From the NCBI GenBank assembly GCA_945864585.1, contig CAMBCF010000014.1:1-57288 (forward strand): a DNA stretch of 57,288 nt, read 5' to 3'. This document shows, one piece after another, positions 27,878-36,800 of this stretch. This stretch comes from Bordetella parapertussis (GTDB lineage Bacteria > Pseudomonadota > Gammaproteobacteria > Burkholderiales > SG8-41). The notes beneath the pieces were generated by a model. The model saw nothing but the letters and a program-made list of their open reading frames with translations. It did no database searches and had not been told where the DNA came from. Position 1 is the stretch's first letter, and the number at the start of each line of letters is the position of its first letter. A program made the position numbers and the translations under genes.

Positions 27878-29797
27878 TTGCAAACCGAAGATCCGGACGA
27901 TACCGTCTCGAACGAATCCGCCGAACCCACGATTGCCCAATTGATGGACGCTCGCATGACGCGGCGCACGGCACTGCAAGGCATGGCCGCAGCGGGAGTC
28001 TATGGATTGTTCGGCTGCGCAGCGCCACCGACGGGCGGCGGCGATTCCGGGCTGACCTTTAGCGAGATCGAGCGTTTTCTGGACGAAACCCACCATGCCG
28101 CGCCGGGCTACGCCACGCAAGTGTTGATCCGCTGGGGAGATCCTCTGCATACCGGCGCTCCCGAGTTCAGACCGGGAGCGCAAACCGCCGACGAGCAGGA
28201 GCGGCAATTCGGCGCCAATAACGACTTCATGGCGTTTATGCCCCTGCCGCGTGGTTCAAAAAATTCGACGCGCGGACTGCTGTGCGTCAACCATGAACTC
28301 AATCATCCGCAACTGATGTGGCCCGGTATGACTGCGCAAAACTATCCGAAGCTCATGACGCGCGAACAATGCGAAACCGAAATGGCATCACAAGGCCACA
28401 CCATTGTTGAGATCGCGCGCGAAGGCAACGCGTGGCGCGTGGTAGACGCCAGCGCCTACAACCGGCGCATATCCGCGCGCAGCACGGTGATGCGCGTGTC
28501 GGGCCCGGCGGCGGGGCATCCGCGCATGACCACGCGCGCCGACGTGTCGGGCACGCGCGTGATCGGCACATTCAACAACTGCGCTGGTGGCGTCACCCCG
28601 TGGGGCACGGTGCTCACCGCCGAGGAAAATCTCCAGAATTATTTCACCGGCGATGCGAGTGGTGGACGCGAGGCTTCGGCGTGGAAACGTTACGGCATTA
28701 ACGGACGCGGGCGTTATTTGTGGGGCCGGCATTTCGACCGCTTTAATCTGAACAAAGAACCGAACGAACCGAACCGCTTCGGCTGGATTGTCGAGATTGA
28801 CCCGTATGATCCGAAATCGACGCCGGTCAAACGCACGTCGCTCGGCCGCTGCAAGCACGAGTGCGCGACCACGGCTGTCAGCCACGACGGGCGTGTCGCG
28901 GTGTATTCGGGCGACGACGAGCGCATGGACTACGTTTACAAATTCGTCACGCGCGATCGTTACAACGCGGATGCACCGGTGGCGAATCGCGACCTGCTCG
29001 ACTACGGCACGCTCTACGTCGCGCGTTTCGAGGCCGACGGCAAAATGCGCTGGCTGGCCATCGTCTTTGGACAAGGGCCGCTGACCAAAGCTAACGGTTT
29101 CGAGAATCAGGGCGACGTAATGATCGAGCTGCGCCGTGCCGGTGATCTGTTGGGCGCAACGCCGATGGACCGGCCGGAGGATGTGGAGGCGCATCCCGCA
29201 ACCGGGCGTGTTTACGTGGTGCTCACCTACAACGAGAGGCTTAAGCCAGACCAGGTGAATGTCGCTAATCCACGGGGGCCGAACCGGCACGGACACATCA
29301 TCGAAATCGTTCCGCCGATGGTCAACGGCAAGCCCGATCACGCGGCCACTGAATGCACCTGGGACTTTTTTATTCTGGGTGGCGACCCGAAGAAACCGGA
29401 GCATGGTGCGCGCTATCACGGGCCTGTGACGGACAAAGGCTGGATAGCCGCGCCCGACAACGTCGCGTTCGATCCGAAAGGCCGTATCTGGATTGTGACC
29501 GATGGACAGGAAGACTCGGCGGGTTTCGCCGATAGTGTGTATGCCGCCGAGACCAGCGGGCCGCAACGCGGTGTCACACGCGCATTCTTCGCGTGTCCGC
29601 GAGGCGGGGAAATCTGCGGGCCTGAGTTCACCCCCGACGGCAAAACGCTGTTTCTCGCGATTCAACACCCGGGCGACGAAAAAGGCTCCACCTTCGACAA
29701 GCCGTCAACGCGCTGGCCGGATTTCAAGCCCGACATGCCGCCGCGGTCCGCGGTGGTGGCGATTACCAAGGCGGATGGCGGGGAGATAGGGTCGTAG
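27878..29797 (+). CDS. PhoX-family (DUF839) protein with Tat signal
   Basis: This 639-residue protein begins at TTG 27878. It has a late twin-arginine signal, MTRRTALQGMAAAGVYGLFGC, so it is folded before export; the LFGC end could also be a lipobox. The core carries LLCVNHELNHP, NNCAGGVTPWGTVLTAEEN (the cysteine and glutamate cofactor region of PhoX), RCKHECATTAVSHDGRV and DNVAFDPKGRIWIVTDGQ. PhoX enzymes are calcium- and iron-dependent alkaline phosphatases, but many DUF839 members have no known activity. No pho box was recognised upstream. The Bug relic follows downstream. Confidence 0.87.
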   Translation: MQTEDPDDTVSNESAEPTIAQLMDARMTRRTALQGMAAAGVYGLFGCAAPPTGGGDSGLTFSEIERFLDETHHAAPGYATQVLIRWGDPLHTGAPEFRPGAQTADEQERQFGANNDFMAFMPLPRGSKNSTRGLLCVNHELNHPQLMWPGMTAQNYPKLMTREQCETEMASQGHTIVEIAREGNAWRVVDASAYNRRISARSTVMRVSGPAAGHPRMTTRADVSGTRVIGTFNNCAGGVTPWGTVLTAEENLQNYFTGDASGGREASAWKRYGINGRGRYLWGRHFDRFNLNKEPNEPNRFGWIVEIDPYDPKSTPVKRTSLGRCKHECATTAVSHDGRVAVYSGDDERMDYVYKFVTRDRYNADAPVANRDLLDYGTLYVARFEADGKMRWLAIVFGQGPLTKANGFENQGDVMIELRRAGDLLGATPMDRPEDVEAHPATGRVYVVLTYNERLKPDQVNVANPRGPNRHGHIIEIVPPMVNGKPDHAATECTWDFFILGGDPKKPEHGARYHGPVTDKGWIAAPDNVAFDPKGRIWIVTDGQEDSAGFADSVYAAETSGPQRGVTRAFFACPRGGEICGPEFTPDGKTLFLAIQHPGDEKGSTFDKPSTRWPDFKPDMPPRSAVVAITKADGGEIGS

Positions 29798-29802
29798 ATG
29801 CC

Positions 29803-29856
29803 GTGAAGGGTGAAGGGTGAAGGGTGAAGGGCGTGAACGAGTGAACGGGTGAAAAC
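29803..29856 (+). repeat. Tandem heptamer/octamer array B
   Basis: Four perfect GTGAAGG heptamers (29803-29830) are followed by GC, then octamers GTGAACGA, GTGAACGG and GTGAAAAC. The array lies just after the PhoX-family stop. No matching right arm was found. Instead a separate hairpin follows, with arms ATGCACAGC (29861-29869) and GCTGTGCAT (29875-29883). The octamers are the same as those of elements A and C. Confidence 0.75.
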
Positions 29857-29916
29857 CCCTATGCACAGCGCGCGGCTGTGCATGCCCCCAACTCTCAACG
29901 CCCAACTGAAGGCCAT

Positions 29917-30323
29917 ATGAAACTCGTTTCTTGCAAGGCTGCAGCTGCGGTCTTCGCGCTGTGTCTGCCTCAAACTGCGCTGGCGCAAAGTTATCCCGTT
30001 AAAACCTTGCGCATCCCAGCCTGCCGGTGGCGTCGTTGAAGGACTTCATCGCGCTGGCAAAAAAGCAAGCCGGAAAAATGAATGCCGCGTCGGGAGGCAC
30101 GGGTACGGCCAACCACCTGGTGCTCGAAATGTTCAAGCAGCGAGCGGGTTTTTTCAGTGCTGAAATCACCGCCGCGATCAAATCACCCGAAATGCGCGAC
30201 TTCATGCTGAAGGAAGGGGCTGATCCGGTAGGCAGCACGCCGCAGGAATTCGCGGCCTATTTCAAAAGCGAAGTGCAGCGTTACGCAGCGGTGATACGCG
30301 CAGGGAATATCCGGGTGGAGTGA
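29917..30323 (+). pseudogene. Bug-family receptor relic with two internal deletions
   Basis: ATG 29917 opens a normal Bug signal peptide ending LALAQ, then SYPVKTLRI. The frame then jumps to PSLPVASLKDFIALAKKQAGK in another frame, skipping roughly 120 residues of the receptor. The joint CGCATCCCAGCC fits fusion at a short CATC match. After LEMFKQRAG a second, in-frame gap removes the HVPYKG loop and most of the second lobe. The sequence resumes at AEITAAIKSPEMRDFML and runs to the natural C-terminus. The result cannot fold as a receptor. Octamer repeats flank both sides. Confidence 0.85.
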
Positions 30324-30338
30324 CGAAGTGCCAAGGGC

Positions 30339-30467
30339 GTGAACGAGTGAACGGGTGAACGAGTAAGAACAGCCCTTCACACCATCAACTTGTTGCGTGC
30401 TCCGCCCAAGCATGAAGATGGTACGCACTACCGAGGAGGTTACGCGTTTACTCGTTCACCCGTTCAC
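30339..30467. repeat. Inverted tandem octamer element C
   Basis: The left arm (30339-30370) has GTGAACGA, GTGAACGG and GTGAACGA followed by GTAAGAAC. The right arm (30447-30467), read on the minus strand, has GTGAACGG, GTGAACGA and GTAAA. About 21 bp pair perfectly around a 76-base loop. The element sits between the Bug relic and the end of the P460-cupredoxin gene, 7 bp from the latter's stop. Its unit sequence and order match element A. Confidence 0.8.
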
Positions 30468-30473
30468 GATTTT

Positions 30474-31289
30474 CTAACGCGTCACCACAATCTCACCCTT
30501 CATCCCCGGATGCAATCCGCAGATGTAGCCGTAGGTGCCGGCGTCGTTGAACTGCAGCGACGTGCTCTGCCCTTTGAGCACCACCGGCGTGCGAAACGTC
30601 GTTTCGCCCTGTACCGTTACCTGATGCGGCGAATCGTCGATGTTGGTCCATGTAATCGTCTGCCCGGCTTTTACGGAAACTTTCTCCGGACCGAATAAAA
30701 ATTCAGCGATGGCGACTGAACCGGGCCCCGATGGCCGCTGCGCCGCGCCCAACGCCGTGCCTGACAGACCCGCGAGCGAGATCACAAAATCCTGTCGCGC
30801 GTGTGGCAGATGGCATTCGAAGCAGGCCTTGATATTGGCATTGGCTTTTTCGTTGGGCTTGCCGTCCGGCAGATAAGATGCGTACTGCCAGTCGGCGTTG
30901 CGCCATGCCTCCGGCACCGACGCGCCCCAGCCCGGGCGCTTTTCCATCACCGTGACGCCCATCGGTTTACCTTTGATGAAATTGCCTTTGGCATCGCGCG
31001 TCGGTTTGCCGTCCGCATCAACCTGTGCGGCGAAAATTGCCAGCGCCAGCACCGTGCCGTTGGGGATGGGCTTGCCTTCGCGCACGGCTTTAACCACTTC
31101 GGGTTTTGCATAAAGCTCGCGGTATTGCTTGGTGTCGTGGCGATTCAGCTGTTGATACACCTGCCATTTCTCAAAGCCGGTCGGGAACGCGACGTCCTTG
31201 GGGCCTACAGTGCCTTGCGCCATCAGCACACCAGCGCCCACGGCCAGAACTGCAGCAACTGCGGTTGAGATTTTGCGACGATAGTTCAT
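30474..31289 (-). CDS. Cytochrome P460-cupredoxin fusion protein
   Basis: This 271-residue exported protein has a signal peptide ending near LMAQG. The first part (residues about 35-170) is a cytochrome P460-like domain that ends with a c-type heme motif CFECH, Cys156-Cys159-His160. The second part (about 185-271) is a plastocyanin-type cupredoxin with all four type 1 copper ligands in place: His222 (in DDSPHQV), Cys257, His260 and Met263 (in CGLHPGM). P460 proteins handle nitric oxide or hydroxylamine, and cupredoxins carry electrons, so the fusion could pass electrons within one chain. ATG 31289 follows AGGAGG closely. An upstream TTG 31308 is less likely. Confidence 0.88.
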   Translation of the reverse strand: MNYRRKISTAVAAVLAVGAGVLMAQGTVGPKDVAFPTGFEKWQVYQQLNRHDTKQYRELYAKPEVVKAVREGKPIPNGTVLALAIFAAQVDADGKPTRDAKGNFIKGKPMGVTVMEKRPGWGASVPEAWRNADWQYASYLPDGKPNEKANANIKACFECHLPHARQDFVISLAGLSGTALGAAQRPSGPGSVAIAEFLFGPEKVSVKAGQTITWTNIDDSPHQVTVQGETTFRTPVVLKGQSTSLQFNDAGTYGYICGLHPGMKGEIVVTR

Positions 31290-31302
31290 AACACCTCCTA
31301 GC

Positions 31303-31329
31303 GTGAGCAATGTGGCGAATGTGGCTAAT
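31303..31329 (+). repeat. Three 9-base tandem units upstream of the P460 gene
   Basis: GTGAGCAAT, GTGGCGAAT and GTGGCTAAT follow each other without gaps, 14 bp upstream of the P460-cupredoxin ATG. The pattern resembles the octamer and heptamer arrays nearby, but no inverted partner was found. It lies in the 5' untranslated region of the minus-strand gene. A chance origin cannot be excluded for so short an array. Confidence 0.4.
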
Positions 31330-31466
31330 GCGGTGACTGGGATGCAACGCAGATTATCCTACACCAGCTTTGGTCGCGCGCCCGCACTGACCCTTACATT
31401 AAGCTTTATGAAAATATCGTTTAAAAACAGATAGTTATAATATGGGCGCCTAAACAACACGAATAA

Positions 31467-34400
31467 TTATCCCAATGCCGGCGCGAGCCAGCGCTCGGCT
31501 TCTGCCAGCGCCATGCCCTTGCGCCGCGCGTAGTCCTCGAGTTGATCTTTGCCTATTTTGCCGACGGCAAAATACTGCGACTGCGGGTGCGCGAGATAAA
31601 AACCGCTCACCGATGACGCCGGGCACATGGCAAAATTTTCGGTGAGCGTCAGCCCGGCGCGTTTGGCGTCGAGCAACTCGAACAACGCGCCTTTCTCGGT
31701 GTGATCCGGACACGCGGGATAGCCAGGCGCGGGACGTACGCCGCGATATTTCTCGGCGATCATTGCCTCATTGTCGAGCGCTTCATCCCTGGCATAGCCC
31801 CAGAACTCGCGGCGCACGCGCTTGTGCAGCAATTCCACGAACGCTTCTGCCAGCCGGTCGGCCAGCGCCTTGAGTATGATGCCGCTGTAGTCGTCGTGAT
31901 TTTTCTCGAACTCGTCGAGCTTTTTCTCGATGCCATACCCGGCAGTGACGGCAAACGCACCCACGTAGTCCTTAATGCTGCCGTGGCCGCTGTCTTTGGG
32001 CGCCACGAAATCGCCCAGACACAAGTTGGGATTGCCCGTGGGCTTGCGGTTTTGCTGTCGCAGATTGTGCCAGGTCATCACCGGTTTAGTGCGCTTCTCA
32101 TCGCCGTAAATTTCGATGTCTTCGCCCGCATTCACACTGTTCGCCGCGAACAGCCCCAGCACGCCGTGCGCCTGCAGCCATTTGCCGTCGATGATTTTTT
32201 TCAGCATCGCCTTGGCGTCGGCAAACACTTTTTTCGCTTCCGCCCCCACCACTGCATCGTCGAGAATTTTCGGGTACGCGCCGGCCAGATCCCAGGTCTG
32301 GAAATACGGCCCCCAGTCGATATGTTCGGCAATCTCGGCGAGATCATAATTCCTCAGCAGCTTCATGCCGGGAAAAGCCGGCGCTACCGGCGCATGTTTT
32401 TGCCAATCGGTTTTGAAGCGATTGGCGCGCGCTTCGGCCAGCGGTATCAGCTCCGGGCCTTTTTTGTTGGCGTGCTGTATGCGAACTTTTTCGTAGTCGG
32501 TGTTCAGCTCTTCCAGATACTTGCGGCGGGTGACTTCATCTTCGGCTAAGAGGCTGCTGCACACGGTCACGCTGCGCGACGCATCGGGCACCCACACCGT
32601 CGGGCCGTTGGTGTAGCCCGGCGCGATTTTCACCGCGGTGTGCGTGCGCGACGTGGTGGCGCCGCCGATCAGCAGCGGAAGCGTGAAGCCCTGCCGCTGC
32701 ATTTCGCGCGCGACATGGGCCATTTCCTCGAGCGAAGGCGTAATCAATCCCGACAGACCGATGATGTCCACCTTTTCGGCGCGCGCGGTATCCAGTATTT
32801 TCTGGCACGGCGCCATCACGCCCATATTGACCACTTCGTAGTTGTTGCACTGGAGCACGACAGCCACGATATTCTTGCCGATGTCGTGTACATCGCCCTT
32901 GACTGTGGCGATCACGATCTTGCCCTTGGGCTTGGCAGCTTCACCCGATTCACCGGCGAGGCGCGCTTTTTCTTCTTCGATAAACGGAATCAGATGCGCC
33001 ACCGCCTGTTTCATCACGCGCGCGGATTTGACCACCTGCGGCAGAAACATCTTGCCCGCGCCGAACAAATCGCCGACGATATTCATGCCGTCCATCAGCG
33101 GGCCTTCAATCACCTGTATCGGACGTCCACCGGCCGCTGCAATGTTGCTGCGCGCTTCTTCGGTGTCCTCGAGTATCCATTGCGTAATGCCGTGAACCAG
33201 CGCGTGTGACAGCCGCTTTTCCACCGGCGCCTCGCGCCACTCCAGCGTTTGCTCTTCCTTGGCGGCGCCGGCTTTCAGCGTGCCCGCGATTTCGATTAGG
33301 CGCTCGGTCGCGTCGTCGCGCCGGTTGAGCACCACATCTTCGACACGCTCGCGCAGTTCCGGCGCAAGATCGTCGTACACGCCCACCATGCCGGCATTGA
33401 CGATGCCCATGGTCATACCCGCTTTGATCGCGTGATATAAAAACACGGTGTGGATGGCTTCGCGCGCCGGATCGTTGCCGCGGAATGAAAAGCTCACGTT
33501 CGACACGCCGCCACTGACCTTGGCGTACGGCAAATTCTGGCGTATCCAGCGCGTCGCTTCGATGTAATCCACCGCGTAGTTGTTGTGGTCCTCGATGCCG
33601 GTGGCAATTGCGAAAATGTTGGGATCGAAAATAATGTCTTCGGGCGCGAAGTCCACGCGCTGCGTCAGCAGGTCGTAGGCACGCTTGCAGATTTCGGTTT
33701 TGCGCTTGAAGGTATCGGCCTGCCCTTGCTCATCAAACGCCATCACGATCACCGCCGCGCCGTAACGCTTGCACAGCTTAGCCTGCCGCAGAAACTCGGC
33801 TTCTCCCTCTTTCATGCTGATCGAGTTGACCACCGGCTTGCCCTGCACGCACTTCAGTCCCGCCTCGATCACTTCCCATTTCGAGGAGTCGATCATTACC
33901 GGCACGCGCGAAATATCCGGCTCGCCCGCGAGCAGATTCAAAAAACGCGCCATTGCCGCCTTCGAATCGAGCATCGCCTCGTCCATATTGATGTCGATGA
34001 TTTGCGCGCCGTTTTCGACCTGCTGCCGCGCCACCGCCAGCGCTTCGTCGTATTGCTCATTCAGAATCAGCCGTGCAAAGGCGCGCGAGCCGGTGACATT
34101 GGTGCGCTCGCCGACGTTGACGAACAGCGACGTCTCGTCGATGTTGGCCGGCTCCAGTCCCGACAGCCGCAGCTTGTGTTCGGCCAGCGGCACCACGCGC
34201 GGCGGCAATGATTTAACCGCCTGCGCAATGGCGCGAATATGCTCCGGCGTGGTGCCGCAACAACCACCGGCAACGTTTACAAATCCCGCTGCGGCGAACT
34301 CTTGCAACAAGCCCGCTGTAATCACCGGCGTTTCATCAAAGCCGGTGTCGCTCATCGGGTTGGGCAAGCCCGCGTTCGGATACACACAAATCGGCGCATC

Positions 34401-35192
34401 GCAAATCTTCGACAGCTCCTCGATATACGGACGCATTAATGCCGCACCCAGCGCGCAATTCAGCCCTATCGTGACCGGCTTGGCATGGCGCACCGAATTC
34501 CAGAACGCCTCCACCGTCTGCCCTGACAGAATGCGCCCCGAAGCATCGGTGACGGTGCCGGAAATCATCACCGGGTAGCGCTCGCCGCTTTCCTCGAAAA
34601 ATTGGTCGATGGCGAACAGCGCCGCTTTGGCGTTCAAGGTATCGAATATGGTTTCGACCAGGAACAAATCCACGCCGCCTTCGTGCAGCGCGCGCGCCTG
34701 TTCGAGATAGGCTGTCACCAGTTCATCGAAGGTAACATTGCGCGCGCCGGCGTCGTTGACGTCGGGGGAGATGGACGCTGTCTTCGGTGTCGGGCCGAAC
34801 GCGCCGGCCACGAATCGCGGCGCATCGGGCGTGGAATATTTTGCGCACGCCGCTTTCGCCAGCCTGGCTGCGGCGACATTCATCTCGTACGCCAGCGGCG
34901 CCATGTGGTAATCCGCTTGCGCGATGCGTTGCGCGCCGAAGGTGTTGGTCTCGATAATGTCCGAGCCGGCTTCGAGATATTGCTCGTGAATTTCCTGAAT
35001 AATGTGCGGCTGCGTCAGCACCAGCAGCTCGTTATTGCCCTTCACGTCGTGCGCGAAATCGGCGAAGCGCGTGCCACGATAAGCCTTTTCATCCAGTTGG
35101 TAACGCTGGATCATGGTGCCCATCGCGCCGTCGAGCACCAGGATACGTTGGCGGAGCGCTGCTTCGATAGCGGTAAAACGGGATAAAGTCAT
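31467..35192 (-). CDS. metH: Cobalamin-dependent methionine synthase
   Basis: This 1241-residue enzyme transfers a methyl group from methyltetrahydrofolate to homocysteine through cobalamin. All four modules are present. The homocysteine domain has zinc cysteines in GLNCALGA and [10 protein letters not shown]. The pterin domain has [14 protein letters not shown]. The B12 cap and binding domain has [10 protein letters not shown], with the His that ligates cobalt. The C-terminal reactivation domain has [11 protein letters not shown] and [13 protein letters not shown]. It needs flavodoxin-type reactivation. No cobalamin or SAM riboswitch was recognised in the 160 bp upstream. The gene is transcribed alone, divergent from the rhodanese gene. 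Confidence 0.97.
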   Translation of the reverse strand: MTLSRFTAIEAALRQRILVLDGAMGTMIQRYQLDEKAYRGTRFADFAHDVKGNNELLVLTQPHIIQEIHEQYLEAGSDIIETNTFGAQRIAQADYHMAPLAYEMNVAAARLAKAACAKYSTPDAPRFVAGAFGPTPKTASISPDVNDAGARNVTFDELVTAYLEQARALHEGGVDLFLVETIFDTLNAKAALFAIDQFFEESGERYPVMISGTVTDASGRILSGQTVEAFWNSVRHAKPVTIGLNCALGAALMRPYIEELSKICDAPICVYPNAGLPNPMSDTGFDETPVITAGLLQEFAAAGFVNVAGGCCGTTPEHIRAIAQAVKSLPPRVVPLAEHKLRLSGLEPANIDETSLFVNVGERTNVTGSRAFARLILNEQYDEALAVARQQVENGAQIIDINMDEAMLDSKAAMARFLNLLAGEPDISRVPVMIDSSKWEVIEAGLKCVQGKPVVNSISMKEGEAEFLRQAKLCKRYGAAVIVMAFDEQGQADTFKRKTEICKRAYDLLTQRVDFAPEDIIFDPNIFAIATGIEDHNNYAVDYIEATRWIRQNLPYAKVSGGVSNVSFSFRGNDPAREAIHTVFLYHAIKAGMTMGIVNAGMVGVYDDLAPELRERVEDVVLNRRDDATERLIEIAGTLKAGAAKEEQTLEWREAPVEKRLSHALVHGITQWILEDTEEARSNIAAAGGRPIQVIEGPLMDGMNIVGDLFGAGKMFLPQVVKSARVMKQAVAHLIPFIEEEKARLAGESGEAAKPKGKIVIATVKGDVHDIGKNIVAVVLQCNNYEVVNMGVMAPCQKILDTARAEKVDIIGLSGLITPSLEEMAHVAREMQRQGFTLPLLIGGATTSRTHTAVKIAPGYTNGPTVWVPDASRSVTVCSSLLAEDEVTRRKYLEELNTDYEKVRIQHANKKGPELIPLAEARANRFKTDWQKHAPVAPAFPGMKLLRNYDLAEIAEHIDWGPYFQTWDLAGAYPKILDDAVVGAEAKKVFADAKAMLKKIIDGKWLQAHGVLGLFAANSVNAGEDIEIYGDEKRTKPVMTWHNLRQQNRKPTGNPNLCLGDFVAPKDSGHGSIKDYVGAFAVTAGYGIEKKLDEFEKNHDDYSGIILKALADRLAEAFVELLHKRVRREFWGYARDEALDNEAMIAEKYRGVRPAPGYPACPDHTEKGALFELLDAKRAGLTLTENFAMCPASSVSGFYLAHPQSQYFAVGKIGKDQLEDYARRKGMALAEAERWLAPALG

Positions 35193-35296
35193 GGCGTTAG
35201 CGGCGGCATAGCGTGCGCGATCGTGCTCTAATAGTCTAACGCGAGGGTAGCGCCGCCAAGTTCTTGTTAAGAAAGCACAATTTTAACATGTGCTGC

Positions 35297-35323
35297 TTGT
35301 AATCTCGTCAGACGGACTATAAT
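35297..35323 (+). promoter_or_regulatory. Putative sigma-70 promoter of the rhodanese gene
   Basis: A perfect TATAAT lies at 35318-35323. A weak -35 candidate, TTGTAA at 35297-35302, is 15 bp upstream. It stands in an AT-rich island in a GC-rich background, 30 bp before the rhodanese ATG. The divergent metH gene begins 125 bp away. The -35 match is poor, so only the -10 is convincing. Confidence 0.45.
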
Positions 35324-35352
35324 TAAACTTTGGTCCAGCGGAAACCCTAGCG

Positions 35353-35739
35353 ATGAAACACTTCGAACCCCGGGAAGCTTACGATTTCCTCAAGAAAAAT
35401 CCGGACGCGATTTTTATCGATTGCCGCAGCGAAATGGAGTATCTGTTCGTCGGCCATCCGACGAGCGCGATACTGGTCGCGTGGAACGACGGCCCCAACT
35501 GGGAAGTGAATTCGCAATTTGTGCCGCATGTTAAAAAAGCGGCCAGCGTGGATCGCCCCATTGTGCTGATTTGCCGCAGTGGCAACCGCTCGCTGGACGC
35601 CGGCGCCGCCCTCGAAGAAGCGGGATTCACCCAGGTCTATAACGTGCTGCATGGCTTTGAGGGCGAACTCGACGAGAACCACCATCGCAATGGCAAAGCG
35701 GGCTGGCGGCACGAAGGGCTGCCGTGGGAGCAATGTTGA
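35353..35739 (+). CDS. Rhodanese-like domain protein
   Basis: This single rhodanese domain of 128 residues has the active-site loop VLICRSGNRSLDAG, whose cysteine would carry a persulfide. It opens with the CH2A-type FIDCRSEMEYLFVGHP. Single-domain rhodaneses transfer sulfur to cyanide or, in cells, to thiol acceptors. It is cytoplasmic, with no signal peptide. Its stop is 2 bp from a heptamer hairpin that may end the transcript. It is divergent from metH. Confidence 0.92.
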   Translation: MKHFEPREAYDFLKKNPDAIFIDCRSEMEYLFVGHPTSAILVAWNDGPNWEVNSQFVPHVKKAASVDRPIVLICRSGNRSLDAGAALEEAGFTQVYNVLHGFEGELDENHHRNGKAGWRHEGLPWEQC

Positions 35740-35741
35740 AA

Positions 35742-35833
35742 GCAGGACTGAGGACTTAGGATTGAGGACTGAGTAACATCTACACCAGTGCATCGGTGTT
35801 ACTCAGTCCTCAGTCCTCAATCCTCAGTCCTGC
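35742..35833. repeat. Inverted tandem heptamer element D
   Basis: Both arms are 36 bases. The left one (35742-35777) reads GCA, GGACTGA, GGACTTA, GGATTGA, GGACTGA, GTAAC. The right one (35798-35833), read on the minus strand, is GCA, GGACTGA, GGATTGA, GGACTGA, GGACTGA, GTAAC. Thirty-three of 36 positions pair, and the loop is 20 bases. It sits between the rhodanese stop and the end of the MFS relic. It even supplies the relic's stop codon. The design matches elements A and C, with a different unit. Confidence 0.85.
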
Positions 35834-36445
35834 CTTATATAGACCAGCCACAACCCCAGTGCGGCCAGCGCAAACAGCAGCGCGCCGAATGCCATCGTCG
35901 CCGCTGACGTGGAAAACAGGGGCGATGCGATGGCGGCTACAAACCCGGCCACCATCGATTGCACACTGCTTTGCAGCGACGCAGCCATGCCGCGATTGCG
36001 CGGAAACAAATCCAGCAACATCAGCGTCAGCGACGGCATGGCCATCGCCATGCCGGTGGCGACAATCACTTGATGTAGGACTGACCACGGCAACTGCGGC
36101 GAAACCAAATATAAAACAAGTTGTTATACGCAGCACCCGCGAACATGATGGCGAACGACAGCCACACCCGCCAGCAACATCACCCGCGACAGCAGCCGCT
36201 GCGCCTCCACACCCTGATAGGCGTCGCGCACGACTGCACGGCTGAGCGAGGTGCCCGCACCCGCCACCAGACCTTGCAGCGCGCGGCACACCAGCAGCAT
36301 GGTCATATTCGTCGCCAGAGCGCAGCCGATGGAGGCGATCACAAAACCGCCGACGCCGAACAGAATCACCGGCCGCCGCCCGACCGCATCCGAAATCGCA
36401 CCATGGAATAACATCATTACCGCGAATGGAATCAGCATTGTAGCG
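35824..36445 (-). pseudogene. Bcr/CflA-type MFS transporter relic
   Basis: Fragments of a multidrug-type MFS carrier remain. A piece at about 36125-36440 encodes FAVMMLFHGAISDAVGRRPV to ISxAVVRDAYQG-like sequence, including the helix 2-3 motif. It lacks the first helix and normal start. Its frame breaks after RVMLLAG, where several helices are missing. It resumes as WLSFAIMFAGAAYNN, is shifted again near TATATTTGG, and continues as VSPQLPWSVLHQ to VYIRQD. The last piece is 35824-36108. The stop codon comes from element D. Confidence 0.8.
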
Positions 36446-36529
36446 TGTGAACTCGCGCACCCGCTTCCACGATAGGTGCGTTGCAGTTGAATTGCGCTGT
36501 GCTTTAAAACCACAGCGTTTTATTTTAAA

Positions 36530-36745
36530 GTGCTGTTTCGTGCAGAGCATTTCGCCACTCGGGCCGTTTGCAGCGGGTGTGGCGTTTATGGCGTGCTCGA
36601 GGTGCTGTCATCCGCCGCACCGGGCGCCCTTGACGGTGATGATGCGGCTGGCAGTGATTGGCTAAAAGTGCGTTGCAAAAAATGCGGCCATGACTGGACC
36701 ATGACCGCGGATCAGATACGGACGCCGGTTAATAAATCCTTGTAA
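36530..36745 (+). CDS. Small CxxC-CxxC zinc-ribbon-like protein, hypothetical
   Basis: This 71-codon frame from GTG 36530 has two cysteine pairs, in AVCSGCGV near residue 14 and VRCKKCGHDW near residue 48. They would suit a zinc ribbon. The third codon positions are GC-rich and the frame ends naturally at TAA 36745. No ribosome binding site is clear, and the start overlaps an AT-rich region next to the MFS relic. The family is unknown; it may be a real small protein or a remnant. Confidence 0.45.
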   Translation: MLFRAEHFATRAVCSGCGVYGVLEVLSSAAPGALDGDDAAGSDWLKVRCKKCGHDWTMTADQIRTPVNKSL

Positions 36746-36800
36746 GAGGTCAGGCCTGACTGTGATCCCGATGGCTGCGGTTCACGCCACTTCGCCAGCG

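Noticed and set aside
29861-29883. Hairpin ATGCACAGC/GCTGTGCAT as a terminator of the PhoX-family gene
   Set aside because: No T-run follows. It may be another small palindrome; evidence is too thin for a feature of its own.
35193-35345. Cobalamin or SAM riboswitch upstream of metH
   Set aside because: I looked for conserved riboswitch core motifs on the minus strand and found none. The region is only 160 bp.
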